Of a DNA stretch of 64,000 nt, positions 1 to 10,765 are shown one piece after another. Numbering within the stretch: position 1 is the stretch's first letter; the number at the start of each line of letters is the position of its first letter. The notes beneath the pieces were generated by a model. That model made no database searches. It saw only the letters and a list, made by a program, of their open reading frames with translations, and was not told the origin of the DNA. The DNA is from Thinopyrum elongatum (lineage: Eukaryota > Streptophyta > Magnoliopsida > Poales > Poaceae). Where the stretch lies: the NCBI GenBank assembly GCA_011799875.1, contig CM022297.1:517365707-517429706 (forward strand), given 5' to 3'. The position numbers and the translations under genes were made by a program.

Positions 1-324
1 CCAAGATCCAATATCATCGCATAGCCTATACCATGTCAATGCTTTTCCCTTCAAAGATAAAGGGAAAACCTTCTTCTTAGCTTCATCTCCGGGTAAACCT
101 GCAAGCATAGACAATCCACAAATTTCATCCACATATATCAAGTGCATATCAGGATGTTCGGTTCCATCTCCTGCATAAGGATTAGCTAGCAGTTGTTCTA
201 TCATACCCGAAGGAATTTCATATTCAATATTTTCAGTAGGTCTAGTAGGTTGAGGGGCATCTAATTGTGGTTTCGGTCGAGGTGAAGATACCCCGAACAA
301 AACCCTCAAAGGATTGCTCTCCAT
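1..324 (-). CDS. gag: gag polyprotein N-terminus of Athila-like element (partial)
   Basis: An uninterrupted minus-strand reading frame of 108 codons opens with ATG at 324 and continues past the window edge. Gag forms the virus-like particle that packages retrotransposon RNA. The N-terminus begins MESNPLRVLFG. The last visible part, with KGKALTWY, matches the start of the retrotransposon gag domain, where a tryptophan-containing helix is typical. It lies 78 bases downstream (minus sense) of the primer-binding site, as expected for gag, and no ATG in this frame lies between the two. No stop codon or frameshift is visible in this part, so this copy may be younger than the Copia pol it interrupts. 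Zinc knuckle and protease are outside the window. Confidence 0.75.
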   Translation of the reverse strand, partial: MESNPLRVLFGVSSPRPKPQLDAPQPTRPTENIEYEIPSGMIEQLLANPYAGDGTEHPDMHLIYVDEICGLSMLAGLPGDEAKKKVFPLSLKGKALTWYRLCDDIGSW

Positions 325-401
325 AGTAACAAGTGGCAATAAATTTCAGCACGTAGTAATAATTTTTCCTTACCAATTTCCACTTACCAAGAGTGCTTCA
401 C

Positions 402-419
402 TCCCTGGAAACGGCACCA
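402..419 (-). promoter_or_regulatory. Primer-binding site, tRNA-Asp type
   Basis: The minus strand reads TGGTGCCGTTTCCAGGGA, close to the common plant tRNA-Asp PBS TGGCGCCGTTGCCGGGGA. It sits about 11 bases inside the LTR end at 431. This PBS class is typical of Athila/Tat-lineage Gypsy elements. Confidence 0.7.
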
Positions 420-430
420 GAAAAGAGCCT

Positions 431-1948
431 TGATGACCCACAAGTATAGGGGATCAATCGTAGTCCTTTCGATAAGTAAGAGTGTCGAACCCAACGAGGA
501 GCAGAAGGAAATGACAAGCGGTTTTCAGTAAGGTAATGTCTGCAAGCACTGAAATTGTAAGTAGCGAGTAGTTTAATAGCAAGATAATTTGTAACGAGCA
601 AGTAACAATAGTAGTAACAACAGTGCAGCAAGGTAGCCCAATCCTTTTGAGGCAAAGGACAGGCCAAAACGGTCTCTTATGATAAGCAAAGTGTTCTTGA
701 GGGTACACGGGAATTTCATCTAGTCACTTTCATCATGTTGGTTCGATTCGTGTTCGCTACTTTGATAATTTGGTATATGGGTGGATCGGTGCTTAGGTGC
801 TGTTCTTACTTGAAAAAAACTCCTACTTATGATTAACCCCCTCGCAAGCATCCGCAACTACGAGAAAAGTATTAAGAATAAATTCTAACCATAGCATTAA
901 ACTTTTGGATCTAATCGGTCCCTTACGGAATAGCGCATAAACTAGGTTTAAGCTTCTGTCACTCTCGCAACCCATCATCTAATAACTACTCCACAATGCA
1001 TTACCTTAGGCCCAAATATGGTGAAGTGTTATGTAGTCGACGTTCACATGACACCACTAAGGGAATCACAACATACATATCATCAAAATATCGAACACAT
1101 ATCAAGTTCACATGATTACTTGCAACATGATTTCTCCCGTGACCTCAAGAACAAAAGTAACTACTCACAAATGATTATCATGCTCAAGATCAGAGGAGTA
1201 TTAAATAGCATAATGGATCTGAACATATAATCTTCCACCAAATAAACCATATAGTAATCAACTACAAGATGTAATCAACACTACTAGTCACCCACAAGTA
1301 CCAATCTATAGTTCCGGTACAAAGATTGAACACGGGAGATGAACTAGGGTTTGAGAGGAGATGATGCTGTTGAAGATGTTGATGGAGATTGCCCTCCCCA
1401 AGATGGGAGAGTTGTTGGTGATGATGATGACGATGATTTCCCCCTCCGGGAGGGAAGTTCCCCCGGCGGAATCGCTCCGCTGGAGGGCAAAAGTGCTCCT
1501 GCCCAAGTTCCGCCTCGAGACGGCGGCGCTTCATCCCGAAAGTCCTCTCCTTATTTTTTCTAGGTCAAAATGACTTATATACAAGAATATGGGCACCGGA
1601 GGTGGGTTGGGCTGAGCACAACTCACCAGGGCGCGCCTGGGGGGGCCTGGCGCGCCCTGGTATCTTGTGCTCACCAGGTGGCCCCCCTCCTGTAGTTATT
1701 TGCTCCAGTATTTCTTATTTATTCCATAAAAAATCCTCGTGAAGTTTCAGCTCATTTGGAGTTGTGTAGAATAGGTAGCCTGACGTAGCTTTTTCAGGTC
1801 CAGATTTCCAGCTGCCGGAATTCTCCCTCTTTGTGTATACCTTGCATATTATGAGAGAAAAGGCATTAAAATTACTCCAAAAAGCATTATTATGCATAAA
1901 AACATTATAAATAACAGTAGGTAAACATGATGCAAAATGGACGTATCA
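431..1948 (-). repeat. LTR (5' LTR) of the Athila-like element
   Basis: A 1518-bp LTR bounded by TG and CA. Minus-strand termini are TGATACGTCC at 1948 and GGGTCATCA at 431. It holds no convincing gene. Short frames at 1262-1573 come from GAT/ATG-rich, GC-rich LTR sequence. Confidence 0.8.
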
Positions 1949-4506
1949 TTACACATGGACCTATTTGGCCCTACTCACTACTCTACCCTTACTACCACTT
2001 CACATCTTTATGGCTTCGTGATTGTTGATGATTATTCAAGATATACCTAGGTGCGCATAATTCTCTATAAGACTGAAGTCCAGGATGTCTTCAGACGCTT
2101 CACCAACCATGCCATGACAAACTATGACATCAAGATCAAGCACATCAGGAGTGACAATGGCACAGAATTCAAGAACACTGGCCTCGACACTTATCTTGAT
2201 ACATTGGGCATCACTCATGAGCTCTCTGCTCCATACACACCTCAGCAGAATGGTGTCGTGGAGTGCAAGAACATGACCCTTATTGAGATGGCTCGTACTA
2301 TGCTTGATGAGTGCAAGACTCCAAGAAAGTTCTGTCCTGAAGCCATTGACACTACATGCCATATCATCAACAGAGTTTATCTTCACAAATTCTTCGAGAA
2401 GGCATCTTATGAACTACTCACTGGTAAGAAGCCAAACGTAAGCTATTTCAAAGTCTTCGGTGCTAGGTGCTGGATCAAGGATCCACATCACACTTCCAAA
2501 TTTGCACCGAAAGCACATGAAGGATTTATGTTACGGAAAGGATTCGCACACCTACAGAGTCCTCAACCTCTTTCACTATAAAGTGGTTGAAACTGTAGAT
2601 GTGCGATTCGATGAGACTAATGGCTCGCAAAGAGAGCACCTGCCAAATGTGCTAGATGAAGCTTCTCCTAGTGAATCTATCAAGCTAATGGGTACTGGAG
2701 AAATCATGCCCACCGAGGAACATGCTGATGAGGGAATCATCATTTCAGCACCTAATCAACATGAAGACAATACTCAGCCTGAAGACAATGCTGAAGACGA
2801 AGATAGCAATCAGCAAGAGCAAAGTCTTCGCCCAGCTCATCCTCGCGTGGCAAATGAAGTTCAAATTGAGAAGATTATCGATAGCATCAATGCACCTGGT
2901 CCACTTACTCGATCAAGAGCAACGCAACTAGTCAACTTCTATGGGCACTTTTCATTCGTCTCAACATCTGAACCCAAGAAAGTCAATGAAGCCTTCATGG
3001 AACCTGAATGGATTCAAGCTATGCAAGAAGAGCTTCAACAATTTGAGCTGAATAATGTCTGGGAGCTAGTCAAACGTCCTGATCCTCGTAAGCACAATAT
3101 AATTGGCACCAAGTGGATATCGCAACAAGCAAGATGAGCATGGTCAAGTTGTCAGAAACAAAGCTCCTCTCGTTGCCCAAGGCTATACGCAAGTGGAAGG
3201 AATTGACTTCGATGAAACATTTGCTCCTGTAGCTAGGCTTGAAGCCATTCGTATACTGCTAGCCTATGCTAATCACAACAACATCCTTCTATATCAAATG
3301 GATGTGAAGAGTGCCTTCCTCAACGGCAAAATTGAAGAAGTGTATGTAGCTCAACCACTTGGTTTTGAAGATCCAAAGCGTCCTGATATGGTCTACAAAC
3401 TCAACAAGGCTCTATATGGCCTCAAACAAGCACCTCGCGCTTGGTATGACACACTCAAAGACTTCCTGAAGAGCAAAGGCTTCAAACCTGGTTCTCTCGA
3501 TCCCACTCTCTTCACGAAGATATATGATGGAGAATTGTTTGTATGCCAAATCTATGTGGATGACATTATCTTCGGCTGCACTGATAAGAAATACAGTGAT
3601 GAGTTTGGGCATATGATGCAAGAGCAATATCAGATGTCCATGATGGGTGAGCTGAAATTCTTTCTTGGTCTTCAAATCCGTCAACAGTGTAATGGCATCT
3701 TCATATCACAAGAAAAATACCTCAAAGATTGCCTGAAGAAGTTCGGAATGCAAGACTGCAAAGGGTACACGACGCCAATGCCAACAAAAGGTCAATTGGG
3801 CTCCGACGACAATGGTAAAGAGTTCGATCAAAAGGTATACCGTTCAATGATTGGTTCTTCATTGTACTTATGTGCATCTAGGCCAGATATAATGCTTAGC
3901 GTTTGCATGTGTGCCCGATTCCTAGCAGCACCAAAGGAATCGCATGACCTCGCGGTGAAGCGAATACTTCGATATTTGGCTCACACCCCAACGCTAGGAT
4001 TATGGTATCCAAAGGGCTCAGAGTTTGATCTAGTTGGATTCTCAGATGCTGATTATGCTGGTGACAAAGTTGATCGCAAGTCCACATCAGGCACATGTCA
4101 CTTTCTTGGACGATCACTTGTCTATTGGCCTTCAAAGAAGTAGAATTGTGTGTCACTCTCCACTGCTGAATCTGAAAACATTACTGCTGGATCTTGCTGC
4201 GCTCAGCTTCTCTGGATGAAGCAAACCCTCAAGGACTATGGCATCAACATGAAGCATGTGCCCCTCTATTGCGACAATGAAAGCGCCATCAAGATTGCTC
4301 ACAATCCAGTTCAGCATTCGAAGACAAAGCACATTCAGATTCGTCATCACTTTCTCAGAGATCATGTGTTGAAGGAAGTCATTGATATCATTCACGTCAA
4401 CACTGAAGAGCAATTGGCGGATATCTTCACGAAGCCCTTGGATGAGAAAAGGTTTTGCATGCTGTGGTGTGAGCTAAATATCTTAGAATCCTCGAATGTC
4501 CAGTGA
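1949..4506 (+). pseudogene. pol: Copia pol: integrase, reverse transcriptase, RNase H (broken)
   Basis: Starts inside the integrase core at MDLFGP, whose D is the first DDE residue, followed by DNGTEF (second D) and QNGVVE (E). The integrase-RT linker follows, then Copia RT blocks: [22 protein letters not shown] and the catalytic YVDD near 3555-3566. RNase H contains DADYAGD and the region ends with ADIFTKPL. The order integrase before RT is diagnostic of Copia. The gene is dead: stop codons at about 2048 and 4141-4143, and frameshifts near 2530 and 3120. The N-terminal gag, protease and integrase zinc region were separated by the Athila-like insertion at 1948. Confidence 0.9.
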
Positions 4507-4817
4507 ATGGACACACATCCTAACGCTTATGCATATTGACGACTTAGGTGTGCAACACACAAAGTAACGTATGTCTTCAATTCATGAAGATATACCTTCT
4601 GAGTGTGAATACATTAATGTGGAATTTGACTTCGGAGCGCCACGATAATTGTGCGCCGTGTCTGGGTATAATATTTCCTATATGGTGGGTAACGCCACCA
4701 CCAACTTTTCTTGAAGATTTTCACTTGGCGTCATGTTGCATTAGCTTCAAAGTTGGTTTGTCTTCAACATTGCCTTGTCTTCATGATTTATCTTCGCAAT
4801 GTTTGATTTGGTCTTCA

Positions 4818-4820
<3 letters not shown>

Positions 4821-4914
<94 letters not shown>

Positions 4915-4915
4915 T
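4821..4915. repeat. (TA)n microsatellite
   Basis: About 95 bases of almost uninterrupted AT dinucleotides with a few C or G interruptions near 4885 and 4907. Tyr-Ile repeat ORFs read through it on both strands are artefacts. Confidence 0.95.
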
Positions 4916-5293
4916 CTGTCCTCTACAACATTCACTTATAGCTATGTCTTCAAGTTGCCATTTTCTGCGCTAAGTGAATGTGATCAGACCCTAACCCCTT
5001 CTGTGCTTATCTCTCAAATTCTCTCTGTCTCTTCATATGCATTCTATTGACACATGTCGAATGTCTTCACTGTGTCCTTGTTAGCTGAAGATACAAAGAC
5101 ACACATTTAAAGCTGCTTTTATTATCTCTATCCTTTTTTCCTGAATACCGAAGAAGCTAGAACGACCACCCGACAAACCAGGCGCGCGTGGGGTCGTGGC
5201 ACAACATTCAATCTGTTGCATGCGTGCCATGTGTCCTTCAGATGTGAACCGCCAGGGGCACCTGAGTAATTACACTACGCCGTCCCTCTTCCT

Positions 5294-5301
5294 TATAAAT
5301 A
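5294..5301 (+). promoter_or_regulatory. TATA-box-like element upstream of env-like gene
   Basis: TATAAATA lies 86 bases before the ATG at 5387. A GC-rich segment and a pyrimidine-rich leader follow, the layout of a plant core promoter. It is inside the retrotransposon, not in an LTR, so it could drive a separate env-like transcript. Confidence 0.45.
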
Positions 5302-5386
5302 CTCCACCCCCGCGGTCATTATTCCTTCTCCCCTAGCCGTCTCGCTCAAACCCTAGCGCCACCGCTAGCATCAGTCGTCGCCGAAG

Positions 5387-6491
5387 ATGAAGCGCTTCAC
5401 TGCCGCAACTTCTCCGACGTCGTCCTCATGCCGGCTGCGGACCTCTTCCCCCCCCCCCCCCGCCGCCGTAGGTGTCTTCCGCCGCCAAGTTAGGGCGCGG
5501 GAGATTGGACTGCTCGGCCTCCCTACTTCTTGTCTAGCAGTTCTCCGTGCGGTAAATAAGAACTCTCCTTTTACCGTTTATTTGATCCATTGAACTATCC
5601 ACATCTTCCAAAAGTTGTTTTTACACTTCCAAATCTGGATCTTTCCCTTTTTGCATCTCATATCTTGCAAGTATGTTCATTTATGCATCACAACTAGTTA
5701 GATTCCTCACTTGTAATTATTCATGGATTCGTACAAATCTGGAACCAACTCACATCGATAAGTGAATGTCTTCGCATTATGAGGTTAATGTCTTCAAACT
5801 GATTTATCTTCAAAATCTTCTGAGAATGCATATGACCTCTTCCCCTTCCCTCGCATCTCTAATGCTGTCACAGGTACATGTCCGTGGGAGAATCCCTTGG
5901 TTCTCATAATCTGCATTCATTTGCAGAATTCTTACAGCACCATATTGAATCGCCTGAAGCCAGTTCTTGTCTGACCAACTGTCTGAAGCCAAACACAGTT
6001 GTGAAGCCTTTCAGTTTGAATCCAATGGCATCTGGCAAATCTGCAAAGAATGGTGGCAGGCAGCGCCGGGACAACACTGCTTTGGACTTGCCACCAGATT
6101 ATATGAGTTGTACAAGTCTGATCCAGATGAAACCTACACTCAACGAAAATCCAGAGTCCAATGGATTCACAGACATAGGGCAGAGGAATGGTTTCAGTAT
6201 CACTTTGTTACTTCTGAATATGCAAAGAAGAATGCTGTGAGGCCACCATGGGTCAATATTGTGTACATAAGCTTATTCCCAAAACCAAGGCCGAAGCCAT
6301 TGCAAAAGGCTTCTATACTTGCATGGTTAGAGGACCTCAGCCTGAAAATGATGACCCATCTAGTCTTCGATGGTGTCGCGAAGATGATCTATTTGAAGCC
6401 AATCTTTAGTTTGCAAAGGTTTCAGCAGTACAAAACAAGAAGGAACTTGGGATTGACTTCAACCCAGGTCCAGCAGCTCCAAGGCCAGATG
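5387..6491 (+). pseudogene. Env-like (third) gene of element A, part 1
   Basis: The first ATG after the internal TATA box opens a short Ser/Pro/Arg-rich exon. A consistent splice donor, GCG|GTAAAT, follows at 5551/5552 after 55 codons, and it contains a 14-base poly-C run at 5448-5461. After an intron-like AT-rich stretch, coding resumes before about 5970. A recognisable frame contains YELYKSDPDETY and then, after a frameshift near 6240, MGQYCVHKLIPKTKAE and an in-frame stop near 6410. Sirevirus env-like proteins have no established biochemical role. The reading frame continues across the solo LTR at 8224. Splice sites are inferred by eye. Confidence 0.55.
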
Positions 6492-8218
6492 TGTTGGGGA
6501 ACGTAGTAGTAAATCAAAAAAATTTCCTACGCATCACCAAGATCAATCTATGGAGAGACTATCAACGAGAGAGAGAGGAGTGCATCTTCATACCCTTGAA
6601 GATTGCGATGTGGAAGCGTTGCAAGAGCGCGGTTGGAGGAGTCGTACACGCAGTGATTCAGATCGCGGTCGATTCCGATCTAAGCACCGAACAACGGCGC
6701 CTCCGCGTTCAACACACGTGCAGCCCGGTGACATCTCCCGCGCCTTGATCCAGCAAGGAGGAAGGAGAGGTTGGGGAAGACAACTCCAGCAGCACGACGG
6801 CGTGGTGGTGGAACTTGCAGTTCTCCGGCAGGGCTTCGCCAAGTTCAACGGAGGAGGAGGGGGGTGTTGGAGAGGGGGAGGGCTGCGCCTTGGATGAGGT
6901 GCTGCTGCCCTCCCTCCTCCCCTCTATTTATAGGGCCAAGGGGGAAGGGGGACGGCCCCTCTAGATCAGATCTAGAGGGAGGGCAGCGGCCAAGGGGAGG
7001 GGGCTTGCCCCCCAAGCCAAGGGGGCGCCCCCTTTAGGGTTTCCCCCCAACCCTAGGCGCATGGGCCCTAGGGGGGGATGGCGCCCAGCCCACTTAGGGG
7101 CTGGTTCCCTCCCGCATACAGCCCATAGGGCCCTCCGGGGCAGGTGAACCCTCCCGGTGGACCCCCGAAACCCCTTCGGTGGTCCCGGTACAATATCGGC
7201 AAACCCCCGAATACTTCCGGTGACCGTATGATGACTTCCCATATATAAATCTTCACCTCCGGACCATTCCGGAACTCCTCGTGACGTCCGGGATCTCATC
7301 CGGGACTCCGAACAACATTCGGCAACCACATACTATTTCCCATAACAACTCTAGCGTCACCGAACCTTAAGTGTGTAGACCCTACAGGTTCGGGAACCAT
7401 GCAGACATGACCGAGACATCTCTCCGGCCAATAACCAACAGCGGGATCTGGATACCCATGTTGGCTCCCACATGTTCCACGATGATCTCATCGGATGAAC
7501 CACGATGTCGGGGATTCAATCAATCCCGTACACAATTCCCTTTGTCTACCGGTATGATACTTGCCCGAGATTCGATCGTCGGTATCCCTATACCTTGTTC
7601 AATCTCATTACCGGCAAGTCTCTTTACTCGTTCCGTAACGCATGATCCCGTGGCTAACTCTTTAGTCACATTGAGCTCATTATGATGATGCAATACCGAG
7701 TGGGCCCAGAGATACCTCTCCGTCATACGGAGTGACAAATCCCAGTCTCGATTCGTGCCAACCCAACAGGCACTTTCGGAGATACCTGTAGTGCACCTTT
7801 ATGGTCACCCAGTTACGTTGTGACGTTTGATACACCCAAAGCATTCCTACGGTATCCGGGAGTTACACAATCTCATGGTCTAAGGAAATGATACTTGACA
7901 TTAGAAAAGCTCTAGCAAACGAACTACACGATCTTGTGCTATGCTTAGGATTGGGTCTTGTCCATCACATCATTCTCCTAATGATGTGATCCCGTTATCA
8001 ACGACATCTAATGTCCATGGTCAGGAAACCATAACCATCTATTGATCAACGAGCTAGTCAACTAGAGGCTTACTAGGGACATTCTGTGATCTATGTATTC
8101 ACACATGTATTACGGTATCCAGTTAATACAATTATAGCATGAACAATAGACAATTATCATGAACAAGGAAATATAACAATAACCACTTTATTATTGCCTC
8201 TAGGGCATATTTCCAACA
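6492..8218 (-). mobile_element. Solo LTR of a BARE/Angela-like Copia element
   Basis: A complete 1727-bp LTR. The minus strand starts TGTTGGAAATATGCCCTAG and ends CGTTCCCCAACA, termini typical of the BARE/WIS/Angela group in Triticeae. It is flanked by a perfect 5-bp target duplication, AGATG (6487-6491 and 8219-8223), with no internal region, so it is a solo LTR produced by LTR-LTR recombination. It interrupts the env-like gene of element A, whose frame continues on both sides once one AGATG is removed. Short frames inside it are not genes. Confidence 0.93.
6924..6932 (-). promoter_or_regulatory. TATA box of the solo BARE/Angela-like LTR
   Basis: The minus strand reads TATAAATAG in a GC-rich context, in the position expected of the LTR core promoter. 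If active it would transcribe leftward, antisense to the env-like gene. Confidence 0.5.
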
Positions 8219-10465
8219 AGATGGCAGTCTAGAAGCTGAACAGAACCTCATTGGTCCCTTCAATAGCCTTGATGGGCTTCTCACACATATCGCTGCCCAA
8301 AGGGCCACTATTAAAGATGCAGCTGATGAAGAGGAACTTGCTGATGTTCCAGAGCCCCCGAAGCCAAAGAAAAGACTAAGGCTTCAAAATCTTCTGCTGT
8401 CCCAAAAGCTTCAAGCGTGAAGCCATTGAAAACTGCGCCTCCTGAATCTAGTGTGCAGTCTGAGGACCAATCTCACATCTCCAAGAAGTCCATGAAGCCC
8501 AAGAAGGTCTCAGGGCAAGCTCTTGCTCCCGCACACATCTTTCGCAATGATGAAGACATTTTCGATCTATCTAGCGATGAAGATGTAGATGATGATGCCC
8601 TTGAGATGCTGATCAATAGCAAACAGGAGGCCAAAATCTTCAATGACCTGCCTTTGTTTGATGCTGATATTCTCAACAACTTTATTGACGAGTGGTTTGA
8701 AGGTACCTCTCTTACCCTCAATGATCTGCAGCTTCCGATTGGCATCAGCGTGACATTCCAGGGCTATATTGCCAAAGAGCTTGCAATTGTTCAAAAAGTC
8801 ATTGAGCAGAAGAACAAGATCAACCATGAAAAGGCTGTCTTCAAGAAGCACATGGCCAAGCTGAGCGTCATGGATGTTCAGAACTTCAAGAAAATGATGG
8901 CTGAACTTGCTAAGCGCCGTGATGAAGCCAAAGGCTCAAGAGAGCACCTCAAGCACTATGCTAAAAAGTGCGTTCAGGCTCATAATGAAGCCTTAAAGAG
9001 GAAGGCTCTTGGGCGTCCAGGCATTGACCCCAAGATGGCTGCTAAGAAGCCTGCTGCTGCTGAACCTGAAGCCCCAAGGCAGGAAAGACCAAGCATTGTC
9101 TTCCCTGCTAGCATGACTGGCTCAAAGCCAAAGGTCCCTTCAGCTGCTTCAGAGTAGAAGAAGACAAAGCAGACTGAGGCTGAAGCCAAGAAGCGAAAGC
9201 ATCAAGAAGACCCAGATGCTGCTCCTTCTCAAAAGAGGCTGAAGAAGTCCTCTAAGGCTTCAAGAAGGGCTCAAGCACAAACTGTCTCATCTGCTCCTAG
9301 TGAACCGCTGCTTGTTGAACCCATTTCAGTTGCCCTTCCTGCATCCTCCAACCGTGAGCGTCGATTGGTTGTCCATGAGCCTGCTACCACAGAGGCTCAT
9401 GAGTTTGAAGATATTCCAGCTGCTGACACCACCGCAACTGAAGACATTGGTCATGAAGACAATGTAGTTGATGATGAAGTCCTTCCTCAGTTCCTCCAGA
9501 TCATGCCCAAGCCGGTATCATCGCCTGCTCCCATGAGCAGTGAACAGATAAGCATTGGCGGTCCCACGACGCCAATCACACAAGATGATTTCTGGGAAGA
9601 GCACCACCCCAACTCTCCGCTCCATGAAGTTATTCCTCGCACTTCGCCAACTCATGTCACCACTCCAGTAATTGAGACCCCGCAAGATACTCCTGAAGAG
9701 GATGTCCACACCACTAGCTCAGTAGCACGTCAAGTGTTCCCTGAAGCCATCCCTTCCGAAACTTCTCAAGAATCTGAATCCAAAGAGACTGAAGACATTT
9801 CGACTGCATCAGCCGAAGACAACGAAGAAGAAGAAGAACGTGAAGTTATTCCCCCTACCATTGAACCAGTTGTGAACGACGATGTGATTGTAACATACCC
9901 TCCTAAAGCCACTGATGTTGCGGCAAATACGGCTGCCAATACCACCACTGATGAAGCCAATGACGTTGTCATGGCTGAAGATAATGTGCAGCCTGAAGCC
10001 CCTCCCGAGTCTGAAGTCAATGATGCCACTGAAGACAATGCGCAGCCATCCACCTCGGTTGTGGCTGCTGCTTCTCCTGTGCCTCACACTATGGAACACG
10101 CGTTCTATCATGGTGAGCTTATTATTGTCAAGTGGCCAATCATGACACCACCTGCTGCTCCTGGTCCCCAATATGACTATCATGTGGAGCAAAGGCCTCA
10201 GACGCAGAAGCCAAAGCCCAGGCTGCCAAGGCTTCCTAGTGCCGTAACCACCCAAGGCTCATTCAGTGTGCTCAGCTTCAGAGAACACAACACATTCTTT
10301 GATAAGGTTAAGAACCCTTACAAGAAGCCTAAGATCTAATCTGACAGGTTCTGGAGCCACCAACAAAGGAGCTACTATTCATGCATTCTATACAACCAGG
10401 ACAGGATCTTTCCCCATAAGTGACTGTGCTGTGATGCCATTGCTGGGCTCCCTTGCCTTGAAGAA
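8219..10465 (+). pseudogene. Env-like gene of element A, part 2
   Basis: Continues part 1 after the solo LTR. A frameshift near 8370 leads into a frame running from about 8390 to 10465 with in-frame stops at 9155-9157, 10337-10339 and about 10424. The protein starts Lys/Ser-rich, then has a long charged, helix-forming stretch (8760-9010; Lys/Glu/Ala-rich, likely coiled coil), basic nuclear-localisation-like clusters (KKRKHQ; QKRLKKSSK) and a long acidic Pro/Thr/Glu-rich region. From 10340 it contains FWSHQQRSYYSC and CLEE. No transmembrane helices are evident, so an envelope role is doubtful. The coding sequence is interrupted by Tekay-like element 1 at 10465, whose TSD is AAGAA. Confidence 0.65.
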
Positions 10466-10765
10466 TGTGACGCCCCTGGCTCAATCGTGCACTAATCATA
10501 CACGCGAATGCACACGATCAAGCCTAAGGACTCACGGGAAGATATCACAACACAACTCTAAAATATAAATAAAGTCATACAAGCTTTATATTACAAGCCA
10601 GGGGCCTTGAGGGCTTGAATACATAAGCTCGCATACAAGCGTCAACGGAAGCATCAGATATCTGAGTACAGATATGAAACAGAAACAGATAAGCCTTTAG
10701 AAAGGCGGGGCAAAACAAAAGCTACGATCGAAAGGTGTAGGCCTCCTGCCTGGGACCCTCCGATC

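Larger units (their letters stand above)
1..1948 (-). mobile_element. Athila-like Gypsy retrotransposon, 5' part (runs off left edge)
   Basis: Read on the minus strand, the element starts with an LTR at 1948, followed by a short leader, a tRNA-Asp-type primer-binding site and the start of gag, then leaves the window. The right terminus ends in GACGTATCA and abuts Copia integrase sequence, so the element inserted into element A. The predicted 5-bp target duplication on this side is TTACA (1949-1953); the other copy is outside the window. Assignment to the Athila lineage (Sabrina/WHAM-like in Triticeae) is inferred from the PBS type, the 1.5-kb LTR and the gag N-terminus. Confidence 0.8.
4507..5386. 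other. Spacer between pol and env-like gene of element A
   Basis: 880 bases with no supported coding region. The left part is AT-rich and contains the TA microsatellite. The last 100 bases become GC-rich and gene-promoter-like, with a TATA box and a C/T-rich leader that includes AAACCCTAG. Confidence 0.6.

Noticed and set aside
1262..1573. His-rich or Asp-rich small proteins
   Set aside because: Arise from GAT/ATG-rich LTR sequence; no conservation seen in the other Athila-like LTR fragment.
2036..2386. Antisense frame opposite Copia integrase
   Set aside because: Shadow of the sense-strand integrase; no independent support. The same applies to antisense frames at 3412-3684, 9766-10255 and 34578-35003.
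4548..5050. Tyr-Ile repeat proteins on both strands
   Set aside because: Pure translation of the TA microsatellite.
7371..7738. Plus-strand 104-aa frame inside the solo LTR
   Set aside because: Antisense to the LTR and absent from the diverged LTR fragment at 60481-61309.
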